A DNA stretch of 64,000 bases. Source: Candidatus Woesearchaeota archaeon. GTDB lineage: Archaea > Nanobdellota > Nanobdellia > Woesearchaeales > JAFGUC01. Numbering within the stretch: the stretch's first letter is position 1; every line of letters starts with the position of its first letter. Made by a program: the position numbers and the translations under genes. The notes beneath the pieces were generated by a model. The model saw only the letters and a list, made by a program, of their open reading frames with translations. It did not search any database and had not been told where the DNA came from. Below, one piece after another: positions 1 through 11,250 of this stretch. The DNA is taken from contig JAFGUC010000024.1 in NCBI GenBank assembly GCA_016938695.1, positions 372,001-436,000 of the forward strand, in the 5' to 3' direction.

Positions 1-1
1 T

Positions 2-1840
2 GTAAGAATTAACCAACGTTTGTTCGAAAACATTAACGCAGGAGCTCCAGAAATTATTATTGAAGATTTATGGGATTTATTGCAATACCACGTTACAACA
101 TTCTTTGATAACAACGTTGCACAACTTCCTCCAGCAAGACACAGAGGTGGACAACCACTAAAGACAATTGCTGCAAGAATCAAAAGTAAAGAAGGTCGTA
201 TTAGACATAACTTAGCTGGTAAGAGAGTTAACTTCTCAAGCCGTACTGTTATTTCTCCAGATCCAATGCTTGATTTGAATGAGGTTGGAGTTCCAGAGAT
301 TATTGCTAAAAAATTAACTGTTCCTGAAAAAGTAACTGAATGGAATATGGAACGTATGAAAAAATATGTTGAAGATGGTTCAGAAGGTTACCCTGGAGCA
401 AACTACATCTTAAGACCTGATGGAAAGAGAAAGAAAATAACTGACGATACAAAAGAACAATTATTAGAAGAACTTCAACCAGGTTACACAGTAGAACGTC
501 ACTTAAAAGACGGCGATGTTGTACTATTCAACAGGCAACCATCACTGCACAAAATGAGTATGATGGCACACTATGTTAGAGTTTTACCTGGAAGAACTTT
601 CAGACTAAACCCAAGTGTATGTGCACCATATAACGCAGATTTCGATGGAGACGAGATGAACCTACACGTTCCACAAACTGAAGAAGCAAGAGCAGAAGCA
701 GAATTGTTAATGCTAGTTGATCACCAGTTAATCAGTCCAAGATATGGATTAAGTATTATTGGAACTGTTCAAGATGGAACTGAAGGAATTTATGTTTTAA
801 CAAAAGGTTTTGATTTACCTAGAGTAAAAGCAATTGATTTATTGGCATCAATTGGAATTGAAGATTTTTCAGCTCTTCCAAAAGGAGATATCATAACTGG
901 AAAAGAAATATTTAGTATGCTTCTTCCAAGTGATTTTAACTTTGAAGGAAAATCAAAATCTAAAGAACCTGTAATTATCAAAAAAGGAAAGTTAGTTGAA
1001 GGAATAATCGACAAAGCAAACCTTGGAGAAGGTTCAGGTTTAATGTTGCGACAGTACCACAGAATCTATGGTCCAAAAGCAACTATAAAGTTAATTGGTA
1101 ACATCTTCCGACTAGGAATCATGACTCTTTTAAGACACGGTTTTACTGCAGCAATTGCAGATACTGATCTTCCAAAAGATGCAAGTGATGAAATTGAAAA
1201 CATCAAAGTATCCGCTGAAAGTAAAGTTAAAGAGTTAATTAGTCAATTTGAAGATGGAACATTAGAACCATTCCCAGGTCGTTCTGTAAGAGAAACTTTA
1301 GAATTAAAAATTCTAGAAGCACTAAATAAAGCAAGAAACGATACTGGTTCAGTTGTTCAAAATAGAGCAGATCCAAAATCTTGTTCAAAGATGATGGCAG
1401 ACTCAGGAGCTCGAGGAAACGTTATTAACTTAGCGCAAATTGCAGCATGTGTAGGTCAGCAAGCCCTTCGAGGAAAAAGAATTGAAGGTGGATATGCAAA
1501 AAGAACTTTGTCATGTTTCAAAAAAGATGATTTAAGTCCAGAATCAAAAGGTTTCATCAGAAACGGATTCCGACAAGGACTTAAACCAAGTGAGTTCTTT
1601 TTCATGGCAATGACTGGACGAGATTCACTAATGGATACTGCACTGCGAACACCAAAATCTGGTTACTTATATAGAAGACTTGCAAACGCATTACAAGATT
1701 TGAAAGTAACTTATGATGACACTGTAAGAGATGCATCAAATAAGATTGTGCAATTCAAATACGGTGACGATGGACTTGATGTATCGAGAAGTGAGAACGG
1801 AAAAATCAATGTTAAAGCAATTATTGATTCAATTAAATAA
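2..1840 (+). CDS. rpoA1: DNA-directed RNA polymerase subunit A' (5' end outside window)
   Basis: Open frame runs in from the window edge ([24 protein letters not shown]...); catalytic [60 protein letters not shown]. The ORF start at 20 is an internal TTG. Confidence 0.98.
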   Translation, partial: VRINQRLFENINAGAPEIIIEDLWDLLQYHVTTFFDNNVAQLPPARHRGGQPLKTIAARIKSKEGRIRHNLAGKRVNFSSRTVISPDPMLDLNEVGVPEIIAKKLTVPEKVTEWNMERMKKYVEDGSEGYPGANYILRPDGKRKKITDDTKEQLLEELQPGYTVERHLKDGDVVLFNRQPSLHKMSMMAHYVRVLPGRTFRLNPSVCAPYNADFDGDEMNLHVPQTEEARAEAELLMLVDHQLISPRYGLSIIGTVQDGTEGIYVLTKGFDLPRVKAIDLLASIGIEDFSALPKGDIITGKEIFSMLLPSDFNFEGKSKSKEPVIIKKGKLVEGIIDKANLGEGSGLMLRQYHRIYGPKATIKLIGNIFRLGIMTLLRHGFTAAIADTDLPKDASDEIENIKVSAESKVKELISQFEDGTLEPFPGRSVRETLELKILEALNKARNDTGSVVQNRADPKSCSKMMADSGARGNVINLAQIAACVGQQALRGKRIEGGYAKRTLSCFKKDDLSPESKGFIRNGFRQGLKPSEFFFMAMTGRDSLMDTALRTPKSGYLYRRLANALQDLKVTYDDTVRDASNKIVQFKYGDDGLDVSRSENGKINVKAIIDSIK

Positions 1841-1854
1841 AGAGGTCACAAAAA

Positions 1855-2982
1855 ATGAGCGATATATATTCAAAATACAAAGATAAACTTTCTTTTAGTG
1901 TTCTAGAAGAAATAAAAGCAAATGTATCAGAAAAAGTGACTGATGAAAAACTTACTAGAATCCTTGATGCAGTTGTAGCAGAGTACAATAAATCAAAAGT
2001 TGATGCTGGTGAAAGCGTAGGAATTATCAGCGCAGAATCAATTGGAGAACCAGGTACTCAGATGACACTTAACACATTCCACTTCGCAGGAGTTGCGGAG
2101 ATGAACGTTACAGTTGGTCTTCCAAGGATTATTGAGATTCTTGATGGTCGTAAGACAATTAAAACTCCAATGATGGAAATTTATTTGAACGCACCATACA
2201 ATCAAGGTCAAGGAGTAAAAGAGTTAGCAAAAAGAATCAAAGAAACTTCATTAAACGAATTCCTAAAAGAACTCGAAATGGATATTGGTTCAATGGCATT
2301 AGAAATTATTTTTGATGCAGCTAAACTTGAAGAATACGAATTAAGCGTAGGAAAGATTGCAAAAATCTTGGCAAAATCATTAAAACAATCTACACTTAAA
2401 GAAGGAGAGAACTCTTTAACAATCAAACTAGGTGCAAAAAGCGCTACTTTAAGCAACCTTTACAAACTAAAGGAAAAAATAAAAGGCGTTCACGTGAGTG
2501 GAATTAAAGGTATAACTCAAGTTCTTCCAATCAAAAAAGAAACAGAATACATGATAATGACTGCTGGAAGCAACTTAAAAGAAATCTTTAAGAAAACTTG
2601 GTGTGACACTTCAAGAACTACAAGTAACGACGTATACCAAATTCAAACTTTGCTTGGCGTTGAAGCAGCAAGACAATCTATTGTTAACGAAGTTTACAAA
2701 GTTATTGAAAGTCAAGGTTTAAATGTAGACATTAGGCACATTATGCTTGTAGCAGACACTATGTGTGCTTCAGGTGAAGTGAAAGGAATAACAAGATACG
2801 GAGTTGTTTCACAAAAATCCAGTGTTCTTGCAAGAGCATCATTCGAAACACCAATTAAACACCTTGTAGGTGCATCTTTAGTTGGAGAAATCGATAAATT
2901 GGATAGCGTAATTGAAAACGTTATGCTTAACCAAATGATTCCAGTTGGAACAGGATTACCAAAACTTGTGAGAAGCGGATAA
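1855..2982 (+). CDS. rpoA2: DNA-directed RNA polymerase subunit A''
   Basis: [46 protein letters not shown] motif; directly follows A'. Confidence 0.98.
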   Translation: MSDIYSKYKDKLSFSVLEEIKANVSEKVTDEKLTRILDAVVAEYNKSKVDAGESVGIISAESIGEPGTQMTLNTFHFAGVAEMNVTVGLPRIIEILDGRKTIKTPMMEIYLNAPYNQGQGVKELAKRIKETSLNEFLKELEMDIGSMALEIIFDAAKLEEYELSVGKIAKILAKSLKQSTLKEGENSLTIKLGAKSATLSNLYKLKEKIKGVHVSGIKGITQVLPIKKETEYMIMTAGSNLKEIFKKTWCDTSRTTSNDVYQIQTLLGVEAARQSIVNEVYKVIESQGLNVDIRHIMLVADTMCASGEVKGITRYGVVSQKSSVLARASFETPIKHLVGASLVGEIDKLDSVIENVMLNQMIPVGTGLPKLVRSG

Positions 2983-3035
2983 ATTAAGATATTAGCGAAA
3001 ATTTTATAAAGCAAATGCGAATTCAGTAGGTAAAA

Positions 3036-3323
3036 ATGGCACAAAAGAAAAGTGAAGGTAACAAAGATATCGAATATATCAAAGATATGCTAGAGTCAGA
3101 AAAATTGATTATTGGTGCAGATAGAGCAGTAAAAAGCCTTAAAGATGGCAATGTTGCAAAAATATTTTTGGCAAAAAACGCACCTGAAAAATTAGTTGAA
3201 GACGTAAATTATTACGCAGGTTTGTCAGGCGCAGAAGTAATTCAATTGGAAATTTCAAATGAAGATCTTGGCGTTGTTTGCAAAAGACCTTTTTTGATTG
3301 CAGTAGTAAGTATACTGAAATAA
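3036..3323 (+). CDS. rpl30e: Ribosomal protein L30e / L7Ae-fold protein
   Basis: Small basic protein of L30e type between rpoA2 and a NusA-like gene, the usual archaeal order. Confidence 0.8.
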   Translation: MAQKKSEGNKDIEYIKDMLESEKLIIGADRAVKSLKDGNVAKIFLAKNAPEKLVEDVNYYAGLSGAEVIQLEISNEDLGVVCKRPFLIAVVSILK

Positions 3324-3339
3324 TTAAGTAAAGGGAAAA

Positions 3340-3843
3340 GTGCCAAAAATAAAATATTCCATGGAAGAGATGAAGTACATGCAGTACTTCGAATCTGTTA
3401 CTAAGACTAAGGTCAAAGATTGTTTTGTTGATCTTAGAGGAATACTCACGTTCGTTGTCGAGCAGGGACAGATAATTAAAGCTGTTGGGAGAAATGCTTC
3501 GAATGTTAAAAAGCTTGAGACAAAATTAAACAAAAAAATTCGAATTGTTGAATTTCGTTCAGAAATCGAAAATCTTGTTAAAAATCTCATGCATCCAAAC
3601 AAGTCTACAAGTATTGTATTTGAAGACGGCATAGTAAGTGTAACTCCGGCAGACCTCAAGAGCAGAGGATATATGATTGGAAAAAGCGCAATCATGCTCA
3701 AAACAAACTTTGAGATACTAAAAAGGTTTTATCCTGATCTCAAGGAACTAAAAATTTTGAATGTTGCTGAAGCGGCTACTTCAGAAAGTAACGTTCAAGA
3801 CATTGAAGATGAATTAGAAGAAGAATTTCGCGATATAAACTAA
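3340..3843 (+). CDS. nusA: NusA-like KH-domain transcription factor
   Basis: GTG start; VEQGQIIKAVGRNASNVKKLETKLNKKIRIVEF (KH type); between L30e and S12. Confidence 0.85.
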   Translation: MPKIKYSMEEMKYMQYFESVTKTKVKDCFVDLRGILTFVVEQGQIIKAVGRNASNVKKLETKLNKKIRIVEFRSEIENLVKNLMHPNKSTSIVFEDGIVSVTPADLKSRGYMIGKSAIMLKTNFEILKRFYPDLKELKILNVAEAATSESNVQDIEDELEEEFRDIN

Positions 3844-3854
3844 GGTTTTAAAAA

Positions 3855-4292
3855 ATGGGTAAAAAAACAACAGGAATTAATGCTGGTACTAAGCTAATGA
3901 AAAGACGAAAGACTTTTCGATGGGCTGATAAATGGTTTACTAAACGTGCACTTGACTTGAAGAAAAAGTCCGATCCATTAGGAGGAGTTAGTCAAGCAAA
4001 AGGTATTGTTTTAGAAAAGCTTCAATTAGAAGCAAAACAGCCAAACTCAGCAATGAGAAAATGCGTTAGGGTTCAATTGGTTAAAAATGCTAAACAAGTA
4101 ACTGCTTTTTTGCCAGGTGATGGAGCAACTAAGCTTGTCGACGAACACGACGAAGTTATTATCGAATCAATCGGTGGTAAAATGGGTCGTTCCAAAGGAG
4201 ATATCCCTGGAGTTAGATGGCAAGTTATGAAAGTTAATGGTCAAGCTCTAAAATCCTTACTATCTGGAAAGATCGAGAAGGCAAGGAAGTGA
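3855..4292 (+). CDS. rps12: 30S ribosomal protein S12
   Basis: [31 protein letters not shown] signature. Confidence 0.97.
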   Translation: MGKKTTGINAGTKLMKRRKTFRWADKWFTKRALDLKKKSDPLGGVSQAKGIVLEKLQLEAKQPNSAMRKCVRVQLVKNAKQVTAFLPGDGATKLVDEHDEVIIESIGGKMGRSKGDIPGVRWQVMKVNGQALKSLLSGKIEKARK

Positions 4293-4915
4293 TTATGATG
4301 ACAGCAACAAAGCAAGATACTACATTGAAAGTTTTCGACAGATGGGACGTTTCTGGAATCGTAGTTGAAGATCCAGGATTAGTTAATCAAATCAATGTTT
4401 CACCAAGAATGGTTCCAAGTACTGGTGGACAAATGGCAGGAAGCAGATTCCACAAAGGAAAAGTTTTCATCGTTGAAAGACTTGTCAAAAAAGTTATGGT
4501 TCCAGGCCATAAGAGCAAGAAGCACTTTAAAACTTCAGGTTACTGTACTGGAAAAATTTTAACTGCATACAATTTAGTTAAAAATGCTTTCGAAATAATC
4601 GAAGCTAAAACTAAAGAGAATCCAGTTCTAGTTTTTGTTAGAGCAGTTGAAAATGCAGCACCACGTGAAGAGATAATCACTATCGAATACGGAGGAGCAA
4701 GATATCCTAAAGCAGTTGAATGTGCACCTCAACGAAGAGTTGATCAAGCTCTTAAATACATGGTTCAAGGATCATATCAAAAGAGCTTTAACTCAAAGAA
4801 ATCTTCAGCAGAATGTTTAGCAGAAGAGATTTTGAATGCATACAATTTGTCTCAAAACTCTGCAGCAATCTCTAAGAAACTAGAAGTTGAAAGGCAAGCT
4901 GACTCAAGCAGATAA
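4289..4915 (+). CDS. rps7: 30S ribosomal protein S7
   Basis: [48 protein letters not shown]; overlaps the rps12 stop. Confidence 0.96.
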   Translation: MIMMTATKQDTTLKVFDRWDVSGIVVEDPGLVNQINVSPRMVPSTGGQMAGSRFHKGKVFIVERLVKKVMVPGHKSKKHFKTSGYCTGKILTAYNLVKNAFEIIEAKTKENPVLVFVRAVENAAPREEIITIEYGGARYPKAVECAPQRRVDQALKYMVQGSYQKSFNSKKSSAECLAEEILNAYNLSQNSAAISKKLEVERQADSSR

Positions 4916-4920
4916 GCTTG

Positions 4921-4940
4921 AAATTTTTTTAATTTTATTT
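4921..4940 (+). terminator. oligo-T archaeal-type terminator after rps7
   Basis: AAATTTTTTTAATTTTATTT immediately downstream of the stop codon; similar T-runs follow several other genes in the window. Confidence 0.55.
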
Positions 4941-4967
4941 ACTTAAATTTTTCTAGAAATTTTTAAT

Positions 4968-5507
4968 TTATCTATCGGGTTCTAAAACTAATACAAAATT
5001 ACCAACTGCGTATTCACTTATACCGCTTGTTAAATGAATTCTGCAAGTAAATGTTCTAGGAGAATCAAGAACAATTTTTGGATAATAAACCCTAATTGGA
5101 AATATTTTGGTCTTGTTTTGAAGTATTGTCATCTTCTCAAACGCTTCAAATTTAGGATTTAAGAACAAAGTATTGCCATCATTACATTCTAGGTTACTCA
5201 ACCAAAAGTCTCTTGCAATCCCGTATTTGTTGTATATTGAGAAGAATAATGTGAAATTAACTTGACTCTTTGGTAAAACTACATTCTTATTGTAAATAGA
5301 GATATACTCTGTACTGGATTTTAGCATCTTGTACTCAATTGTATTTTCATCTAACGTTTGCTTATGAATATCTGATGGTAAAACGCCAGTAAAATTTTTT
5401 TCATATTCAATAGTAGAAATTCTTTCTCTCATGAAAAATACTGCCGTCAAAGTTAGAACTGCAATTACTAGGAGCATCATCCACTTTTGTTTTTGAAGCA
5501 TATCCAT
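4968..5507 (-). CDS. Hypothetical protein with one N-terminal TM segment
   Basis: N-terminal hydrophobic segment WMMLLVIAVLTLTAVFFM, beta-rich remainder. Confidence 0.55.
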   Translation of the reverse strand: MDMLQKQKWMMLLVIAVLTLTAVFFMRERISTIEYEKNFTGVLPSDIHKQTLDENTIEYKMLKSSTEYISIYNKNVVLPKSQVNFTLFFSIYNKYGIARDFWLSNLECNDGNTLFLNPKFEAFEKMTILQNKTKIFPIRVYYPKIVLDSPRTFTCRIHLTSGISEYAVGNFVLVLEPDR

Positions 5508-5628
5508 GATGAAAATAAATCAGATTAATTCGTTTATAAATATATCCTTGAAATAAAAACGCTAATTTAGTCAAAATCTTCATATAAGTACAAAGATTTA
5601 TAAACGAATACAAAGAATATCAAAAAAT

Positions 5629-5934
5629 ATGGATGAATTACTTAAAAAAAAGTTAAAAAGTGAAGCTCAGCAGTTGACCCCGATTAGTTGGATTGGTAAG
5701 AAAGGTTTTACTGATGAAGTTAAAGATGAAATAAAGAAATTACTTAAACGAAGAAAATTAATGAAAGTAAAGATCCTAAAAAGTTTTATTGATGAGCATA
5801 ATGTTGATAAAAAAACAATCGGTGAAACTATTGCTGAAGCAGTTGGTGCAGAACTTATTCAAAAGATTGGTTTTATTGTCGTTTTGTATAAGAAACCATT
5901 ATCACGAGATTTAAAATTTAAAAAAACTTTATAA
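5629..5934 (+). CDS. YhbY / CRM-domain RNA-binding protein
   Basis: LTPISWIGKKGFTDEVKDEIKKLLKRRKLMKVKIL...GAELIQKIGFIVVLYKK; TATA-like TTTATAAACG upstream. Confidence 0.85.
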   Translation: MDELLKKKLKSEAQQLTPISWIGKKGFTDEVKDEIKKLLKRRKLMKVKILKSFIDEHNVDKKTIGETIAEAVGAELIQKIGFIVVLYKKPLSRDLKFKKTL

Positions 5935-5973
5935 ATTTGAACCATTATATTTTTAACGAGGGGTGGTATTATA

Positions 5974-6273
5974 ATGAAATATACAGCATCAAGTATGATG
6001 ATTGGTCGAAAACCAAGGGGCGGAAACACATTTAAGACTGCTTTCGTTAAGTTTTTCGATACAAATGATCCTCTTGGTCCAGAAGTTCTTCCAAAAGAAG
6101 AAATCGATTTTGAGGATGTTAGGGAAGTTATTTTTTCAGGATTCGATATTAGATATCTTCTTGAAGGAAATGATTTACTTGTAACTAATATTAAGCAAGT
6201 AGAAATAACAGAAAATAAAGATACAAATGTTTTGTTTATAGCAAACATTGTTGATGAAACTGAAGAAGAATAA
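5974..6273 (+). CDS. Conserved-position hypothetical protein upstream of aIF6
   Basis: 99 aa ORF with G-rich Shine-Dalgarno-like element (GAGGGGTGG), between yhbY and aIF6; no family recognised. Confidence 0.6.
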   Translation: MKYTASSMMIGRKPRGGNTFKTAFVKFFDTNDPLGPEVLPKEEIDFEDVREVIFSGFDIRYLLEGNDLLVTNIKQVEITENKDTNVLFIANIVDETEEE

Positions 6274-6297
6274 ATACTTTAACAGTAAAAAACGAAA

Positions 6298-6963
6298 ATG
6301 AAAGTAGATAAAATATCCTTCAATGGAAACTTTAACATCGGATTATTCGCATACGCAAATGATTCTTTTTGTTTAGTAGGTTCTGATGTTCCAGAACGAA
6401 TTGTAGAAATTATGAAAAAAGTATTGGATGTTCCAGTGCATCAAATTAGTATTGCGGGAACTTCATTAATTGGTGTATTTGTAGCAGGAAATTCAAATTC
6501 AATTCTTGTTCCACAAATAATATATCCTGATGAAATTGCACTTCTAAAAAAATTAAAAATCAAGCACACAATTGTAAATACCACTCTTAGTGCATTAGGG
6601 AATAATATTTTGTGTAATGACAATGGCGCAATAATTAATCCTGAATTTGAAGACGAAGCTGTAGCAGAAATCTCAAAAGCACTTAAAGTTGATGTAAAAA
6701 AAGGAACAATAGAAGAATTAAATACTGTTGGTTCTCTTGGATTTACAAATAATCGTGGTGCTGTAGTAAGTAAAGATATTACGACAGATGAACTTGATTT
6801 TGTTTCAAATCAACTAAAGGTGAATACCATTCGTGGAACAGTTAATCTTGGTAATAACTACATAAGTTCAGGTGTAATTGCAAACAACAAAGGTTTGTTA
6901 ATTGGTTCTGCAACAGGTGGTGTCGAGATAACTGACATTGATAATACTTTAATAAGAGACTAA
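6298..6963 (+). CDS. eif6: Translation initiation factor aIF6
   Basis: VGSDVPERIVEIMKKVLDVPV...SLGFTNNRGAVVSKD...NNKGLLIGSATGGVEITDI. Confidence 0.95.
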   Translation: MKVDKISFNGNFNIGLFAYANDSFCLVGSDVPERIVEIMKKVLDVPVHQISIAGTSLIGVFVAGNSNSILVPQIIYPDEIALLKKLKIKHTIVNTTLSALGNNILCNDNGAIINPEFEDEAVAEISKALKVDVKKGTIEELNTVGSLGFTNNRGAVVSKDITTDELDFVSNQLKVNTIRGTVNLGNNYISSGVIANNKGLLIGSATGGVEITDIDNTLIRD

Positions 6964-7003
6964 TTTTTTTATTTTTAATATTTTTTATATGCAGGTGTGA
7001 TTG

Positions 7004-7417
7004 ATGGATGACGCAAAAATACGACAGAAATATCTTGAGTTAAAATCACTAGACGAACAAATGCGTAAAGTTGAGAAAGAATTATCGACCGTTAATAGTC
7101 AACTAGCAGAAGTCGAACAAATTCAAAAATGGATTGATGAGATATCAAAAAGTTCTAATTCTGAATGTTTTGTTCCATTAACAAATGGAATATTTGTTAA
7201 AGCAAAAATTTTAGACAGCGATGAATTTTTAATGAATGTGGGATCTAAAGTTTGTGTTCCAAAGTCAAAAATTGATGCAATCAAGTTACTTGATGAACAA
7301 AAAGTTGAGCTTGAAAATTATAGACTTCAGCTATCAAATCAATTATCTAACTTAGATTTAATTGCGCAAAAAATTGAAGCAGAATTTTTAGAACACGAGA
7401 ATTCGTTACAAAAATAA
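7004..7417 (+). CDS. pfdA: Prefoldin alpha subunit
   Basis: Coiled coil - beta hairpin - coiled coil with CFVPLTNGIFVKAKI...LMNVGSKVCV; between aIF6 and ftsY. ORF track starts at 7001 (TTG); ATG at 7004. Confidence 0.85.
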   Translation: MDDAKIRQKYLELKSLDEQMRKVEKELSTVNSQLAEVEQIQKWIDEISKSSNSECFVPLTNGIFVKAKILDSDEFLMNVGSKVCVPKSKIDAIKLLDEQKVELENYRLQLSNQLSNLDLIAQKIEAEFLEHENSLQK

Positions 7418-7441
7418 TTTTATGTTTAGGAGTATTAGAAA

Positions 7442-8851
7442 ATGTTTGGATTTTTAAAAGATAAATTAAAAGAAGCAATAGGTAAATTCAGTAAAAAAGT
7501 AGATGAAGAAGCTGAAGAAATTGTTGAAGAAAATACAGAAGAAAAATCTGAAAGTGTTCTCGAAGAACAACAAGTAAAATCTGAAACAAAAACTAAATCT
7601 AAGCCTGAAAAAAAAGAAAAACCAATCTCTAAAAAAGAAAAAAGTACTCCCAAAAAATTAGATGAAGAAGTTGTCATCGAAAAAGATTTGATAACCTCAA
7701 TAGAAGAAGTTGAAAATGTTGTAGATGAAGAAGATGATTCAGCAAATATTTCTGCGCAAGAAATTTTAGAATCAATTGATATTGTTGATACTCCTAAACT
7801 TGAATTAGATGAAGAAACAAAAACTGTTGTTGAAGAACAACCTGTTAGTGAAGTAGTTGAAGATGTAAACGAAGTCGAACTTCTATTAGGGCAAGAGATA
7901 AAAGAACATCTTGTAGAAAAGAAAGTCGAAAAAAATACAGAGACCACGACAGAAAAAGAAGTAGAAAAAAAGCGTTCTTTTTTTGGCAAAGTTGCAGACG
8001 TTATAACAAAAAAGCAACTTAATGAAGAACAATTTGAAAATTTATTTTTTGATCTAGAAATTCTTCTTCTAGAAAATAATGTTTCTTTCGAGGTTGTTGA
8101 AAAAATAAAATCTGATTTGTGTGATACTGTTGTAAATCAAAAATTACATCGTGGAAAAATATTATCTTTAATTTCAGATTCTTTAGGAAATTCAATAAAT
8201 GATTTACTAAGTATAGAATCCCCTGATTTTTACGATGTTGTTAAAACAAGTTCAAAAAAACCATTCAAAATTGTAATGATTGGTGTAAATGGTTCAGGTA
8301 AAACAACATCCATGGCTAAACTTGCATACCAACTTAAGCAAAAAGGATTTTCTTGTTGTATGGCTGCAGGTGATACTTTTAGAGCAGCAGCAATTCAACA
8401 ATTAGAAGAACATGCAAATGCAATTGATGTGAAATTAATAAAACAAGATTATGGTGCAGATTCTGCAGCAGTTGCATATGACGCAATAAAATATGCCGAA
8501 TCAAAAAAACTAGATGTCGTTTTAATTGATACTGCTGGCCGACTACATTCAAATACAAATTTGATGAACGAGTTGAAAAAAGTAATCCGTGTGTCCGAGC
8601 CAGATATGAAAATTTTTGTCGGTGAATCAATTACCGGTAATGATTGTGTAGAACAAGCAACTCAATTCAATGAAGCAGTTGGTATAGATGGTATTATTTT
8701 AACAAAATCTGACGTAGACGAAAAAGGTGGCACTGCAATTTCTGTGTCGTATGTAACTAGACGTCCTATTTTATTTTTAGGTGTGGGTCAAACATATTCT
8801 GATTTAATTCCATTTGATAAACAAAAGATTTTAGATAGTCTTGGTTTTTAA
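7442..8851 (+). CDS. ftsY: Signal recognition particle receptor FtsY
   Basis: GVNGSGKTTSMAKLAYQL, AAGDTFRAAAIQQL, DTAGRLHSN, GIILTKSDVDEKGGTAISV; acidic N-terminal extension. Confidence 0.97.
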   Translation: MFGFLKDKLKEAIGKFSKKVDEEAEEIVEENTEEKSESVLEEQQVKSETKTKSKPEKKEKPISKKEKSTPKKLDEEVVIEKDLITSIEEVENVVDEEDDSANISAQEILESIDIVDTPKLELDEETKTVVEEQPVSEVVEDVNEVELLLGQEIKEHLVEKKVEKNTETTTEKEVEKKRSFFGKVADVITKKQLNEEQFENLFFDLEILLLENNVSFEVVEKIKSDLCDTVVNQKLHRGKILSLISDSLGNSINDLLSIESPDFYDVVKTSSKKPFKIVMIGVNGSGKTTSMAKLAYQLKQKGFSCCMAAGDTFRAAAIQQLEEHANAIDVKLIKQDYGADSAAVAYDAIKYAESKKLDVVLIDTAGRLHSNTNLMNELKKVIRVSEPDMKIFVGESITGNDCVEQATQFNEAVGIDGIILTKSDVDEKGGTAISVSYVTRRPILFLGVGQTYSDLIPFDKQKILDSLGF

Positions 8852-8852
8852 G

Positions 8853-9704
8853 ATGATTAACACAAAACCTAAAACCGCAGCATTAGTTTTCTCAGGTGGT
8901 GCATTACGAGGTTTTGCTCAAGTTGGTGCATACAAAGCAATTGATTCTTTTTGTAGTAAAAACAATATAGAAATAAAATCTGTCGTTGGAACATCTTTTG
9001 GTTCAATCGTTTCAGGATTTGTTGCAAATGGTTATTCCGCAGATGAATTGTTAAGATTCTCTAAAAAAAATTGGAATAAATTATATCGTTTATTGGATTT
9101 CAAATTTTTAGGTGGTTCTGGTTTTTTAAAGGGTGAAAAATTACGCTTAGCATTCAAAGAATATTTTGGTTCAACAAAATTCAATGATCTGAAAAGAGAA
9201 TTAAAAATTAATGCTGTAGATTTAATATCTCGAAAAGAAGTTGTTTTTTCAAAAGATGGTATTGTGTCTGTTGATGGTTCTTTGAAAATTAAAAAAGACA
9301 TTCCACTTAATGTGGCAATGCGTGTAAGTTGTTCAATTCCTTTCATATTCCAAGCAGTAAAGATTGAAAATTTACTTTTAGTTGATGGTGGATTAGCAAA
9401 ACCTTTAGCATTGCATCTTATTAATCCCGAAGATTACGATTATGTTTTTGCAGTCGATGTCTGCATGGCCAATTTTGATTTTTTTGGTACGAAGATAAGT
9501 AAGTCTCAAGTAATCCGTCAGGCAATTTCAATAGGTCAAATGCAATATCATTTTGATTTTGTTGATTCTCTAATGAAAAAGCATTCAAACATTTTTTTGA
9601 TAAGGCCAAATGTAGGTCCTGTAAAATACACTAGAAAAAACGAATTAGAACGAATAATAAAATCCGGTTATTTAGAAGCAAAAAAAGTTTTAGAAAAAAT
9701 TTAA
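8853..9704 (+). CDS. Patatin-like phospholipase (RssA type)
   Basis: GGALRGFAQVGAY, GTSFGS (GxSxG), DGGLAKPLAL catalytic DGG; ATG at 8853 just after the ftsY stop. Confidence 0.92.
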   Translation: MINTKPKTAALVFSGGALRGFAQVGAYKAIDSFCSKNNIEIKSVVGTSFGSIVSGFVANGYSADELLRFSKKNWNKLYRLLDFKFLGGSGFLKGEKLRLAFKEYFGSTKFNDLKRELKINAVDLISRKEVVFSKDGIVSVDGSLKIKKDIPLNVAMRVSCSIPFIFQAVKIENLLLVDGGLAKPLALHLINPEDYDYVFAVDVCMANFDFFGTKISKSQVIRQAISIGQMQYHFDFVDSLMKKHSNIFLIRPNVGPVKYTRKNELERIIKSGYLEAKKVLEKI

Positions 9705-10483
9705 TTTTGTTCTTCTATTTCTTGTGGTTGTTCTTGTGTAATTGTTGCTTGTGTAATTGGTTCAACCTCAATATTTCCAAAATGAAATTCTTGAAATACA
9801 TCGACTTTTCTTTGGTTAACTAGATGCAGTAATGGAATAAATGTATACACTTTATCTTCTTTAGTACTTCCAGGAACAAGTTCATCAAAACTAACTCTCC
9901 TGCCTAATCTACCAAACATCTCAGAAACTCTTGAATGTATCGAACTTATCTCTTCAGTGATATCGAAGTTTTTCTTGGGTCGTGTAACTTCAGGTGCATC
10001 AAATCTACTTAATCTATTTGCACGTCTGTCTTTGACATCAAGTGCTTGTTCTAATGCGTTTACCAAATCAAAGATAGAAACTTTTCTCTTTCTTGGTTGT
10101 GGTGTTCTAGGAACAAGTCTTAATTGTTTGGAATCCTCATCACTTAATTCTGCTCTTGAGAAATTAAAATCATCTTCGAAATCATAATCATCATCGTCAG
10201 ACTCTTCACTTTCATGAAATAATAAATCTATTTTTGAAAAATCTTCTTTTAAAAATTTATCAGATTTCATTTTAAGAAGCAGTGCACTAGCTAAAATTAC
10301 TTTTCCACTTATTTTCAAATCTGTTTTTTGATAATGTTTTAACAATCCTAAGAAATGTTCTGCAATCAACTTAACATCGATATCCCATGGATCCATGTTC
10401 TCCTTTCTTATTAATTCAAAGATAAGAGATTTCCATGTAAGATCGTCTTGGCTGAAAATAATGTCGTGAATTTTATCTTGCAT
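9701..10483 (-). CDS. scpA: Segregation and condensation protein A (kleisin)
   Basis: WKSLIFELIRKENMDPWDIDVKLIAEHFL...ISGKVILASALLLKMKSD. Confidence 0.9.
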   Translation of the reverse strand: MQDKIHDIIFSQDDLTWKSLIFELIRKENMDPWDIDVKLIAEHFLGLLKHYQKTDLKISGKVILASALLLKMKSDKFLKEDFSKIDLLFHESEESDDDDYDFEDDFNFSRAELSDEDSKQLRLVPRTPQPRKRKVSIFDLVNALEQALDVKDRRANRLSRFDAPEVTRPKKNFDITEEISSIHSRVSEMFGRLGRRVSFDELVPGSTKEDKVYTFIPLLHLVNQRKVDVFQEFHFGNIEVEPITQATITQEQPQEIEEQN

Positions 10484-10700
10484 CTTTTTTAGTCTCTTTT
10501 TTCGATTTATTAAGCTTTTGTTCAGAACTCTTAAAAGCCATATTCATTATTATTTGCTTTTCTTTCTTCAATTGTTCAATAACTCTATTTTTTGTTTGAA
10601 TTTGAGCCAAAAGAAATTTCTTCATTTCTTCAAATTCTTTTAATGGTACTGTTTTTTGTTTTGTCTTTTGGAATAAATTCATACAATTGTGTTGTTGCAC
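10473..10700 (-). CDS. Small coiled-coil hypothetical protein
   Basis: Overlaps the scpA 5' end on the same strand; charged helical composition. Confidence 0.5.
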   Translation of the reverse strand: MQQHNCMNLFQKTKQKTVPLKEFEEMKKFLLAQIQTKNRVIEQLKKEKQIIMNMAFKSSEQKLNKSKKETKKDAR

Positions 10701-10887
10701 AGACTTATTAAATTTTTGTAGTTCTGTTTATATATAACTTAAGATTTTGGACATTTTTTGGTTGATTATATTGCACTTTAAAGCCATATAGCAATGTTTA
10801 AATGGATTTTAATGTAGACTATCGATAATTTAATAAAGGGGTGGGCCTACCATTGTTAATATTCGGTTTTAGTTGGGGGTTTTAGAA

Positions 10888-11007
10888 ATGAAGAGGCGTA
10901 AGAAGATTAATACAAAATTCTTCCTTGAGATTGAAGATTGCTCAATTGTCGGCGACAAAAAATGGAAAAAAACTGACAGTTACCGAAGCAACGAATGGTT
11001 CTATTAA
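10888..11007 (+). CDS. Possible small basic protein (39 aa)
   Basis: MKRRKKINTKFFLEIEDCSIVGDKKWKKTDSYRSNEWFY; preceded by GGGGGTTTTAGAA, similar to the GGGGGTTTTAATAC before the 35120 gene. Confidence 0.3.
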   Translation: MKRRKKINTKFFLEIEDCSIVGDKKWKKTDSYRSNEWFY

Positions 11008-11250
11008 ACCATTTCAATTCTTCATCTCATTTGTTTATTTAACTTTTAATTCTACTTTTTTACAAATTTTGATTGATTTTATATTTAACTTAAATTTCCG
11101 TCTGTAATATATTTGCATTTCGTTATTTGAAACAACCACAAGACACATTTTTTTATTTATTTTCAATATATATTAATATACAAATACGTATATTTGGGTG
11201 GGTTTGTTATACAAAAAAACCAGTTGTGTTTTTTGTTATTACTTATTGGT

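Noticed and set aside
790-1014. Minus-strand ORF inside rpoA1 (and similar antisense ORFs inside rpoA2, the S-layer gene, MutS, MutL, ProS)
   Set aside because: They lie antisense within confidently identified genes and have no recognisable domains; treated as shadow ORFs.
7435-7989. Ser/Thr/Phe-rich 184-aa minus-strand ORF
   Set aside because: Antisense translation of the Glu/Lys-rich FtsY N-terminus; composition explained by the sense strand.
10925-11107. 60-aa plus-strand ORF upstream of the S-layer gene
   Set aside because: Starts inside the better-supported 39-aa frame, no SD, low-complexity Phe/Leu tail.
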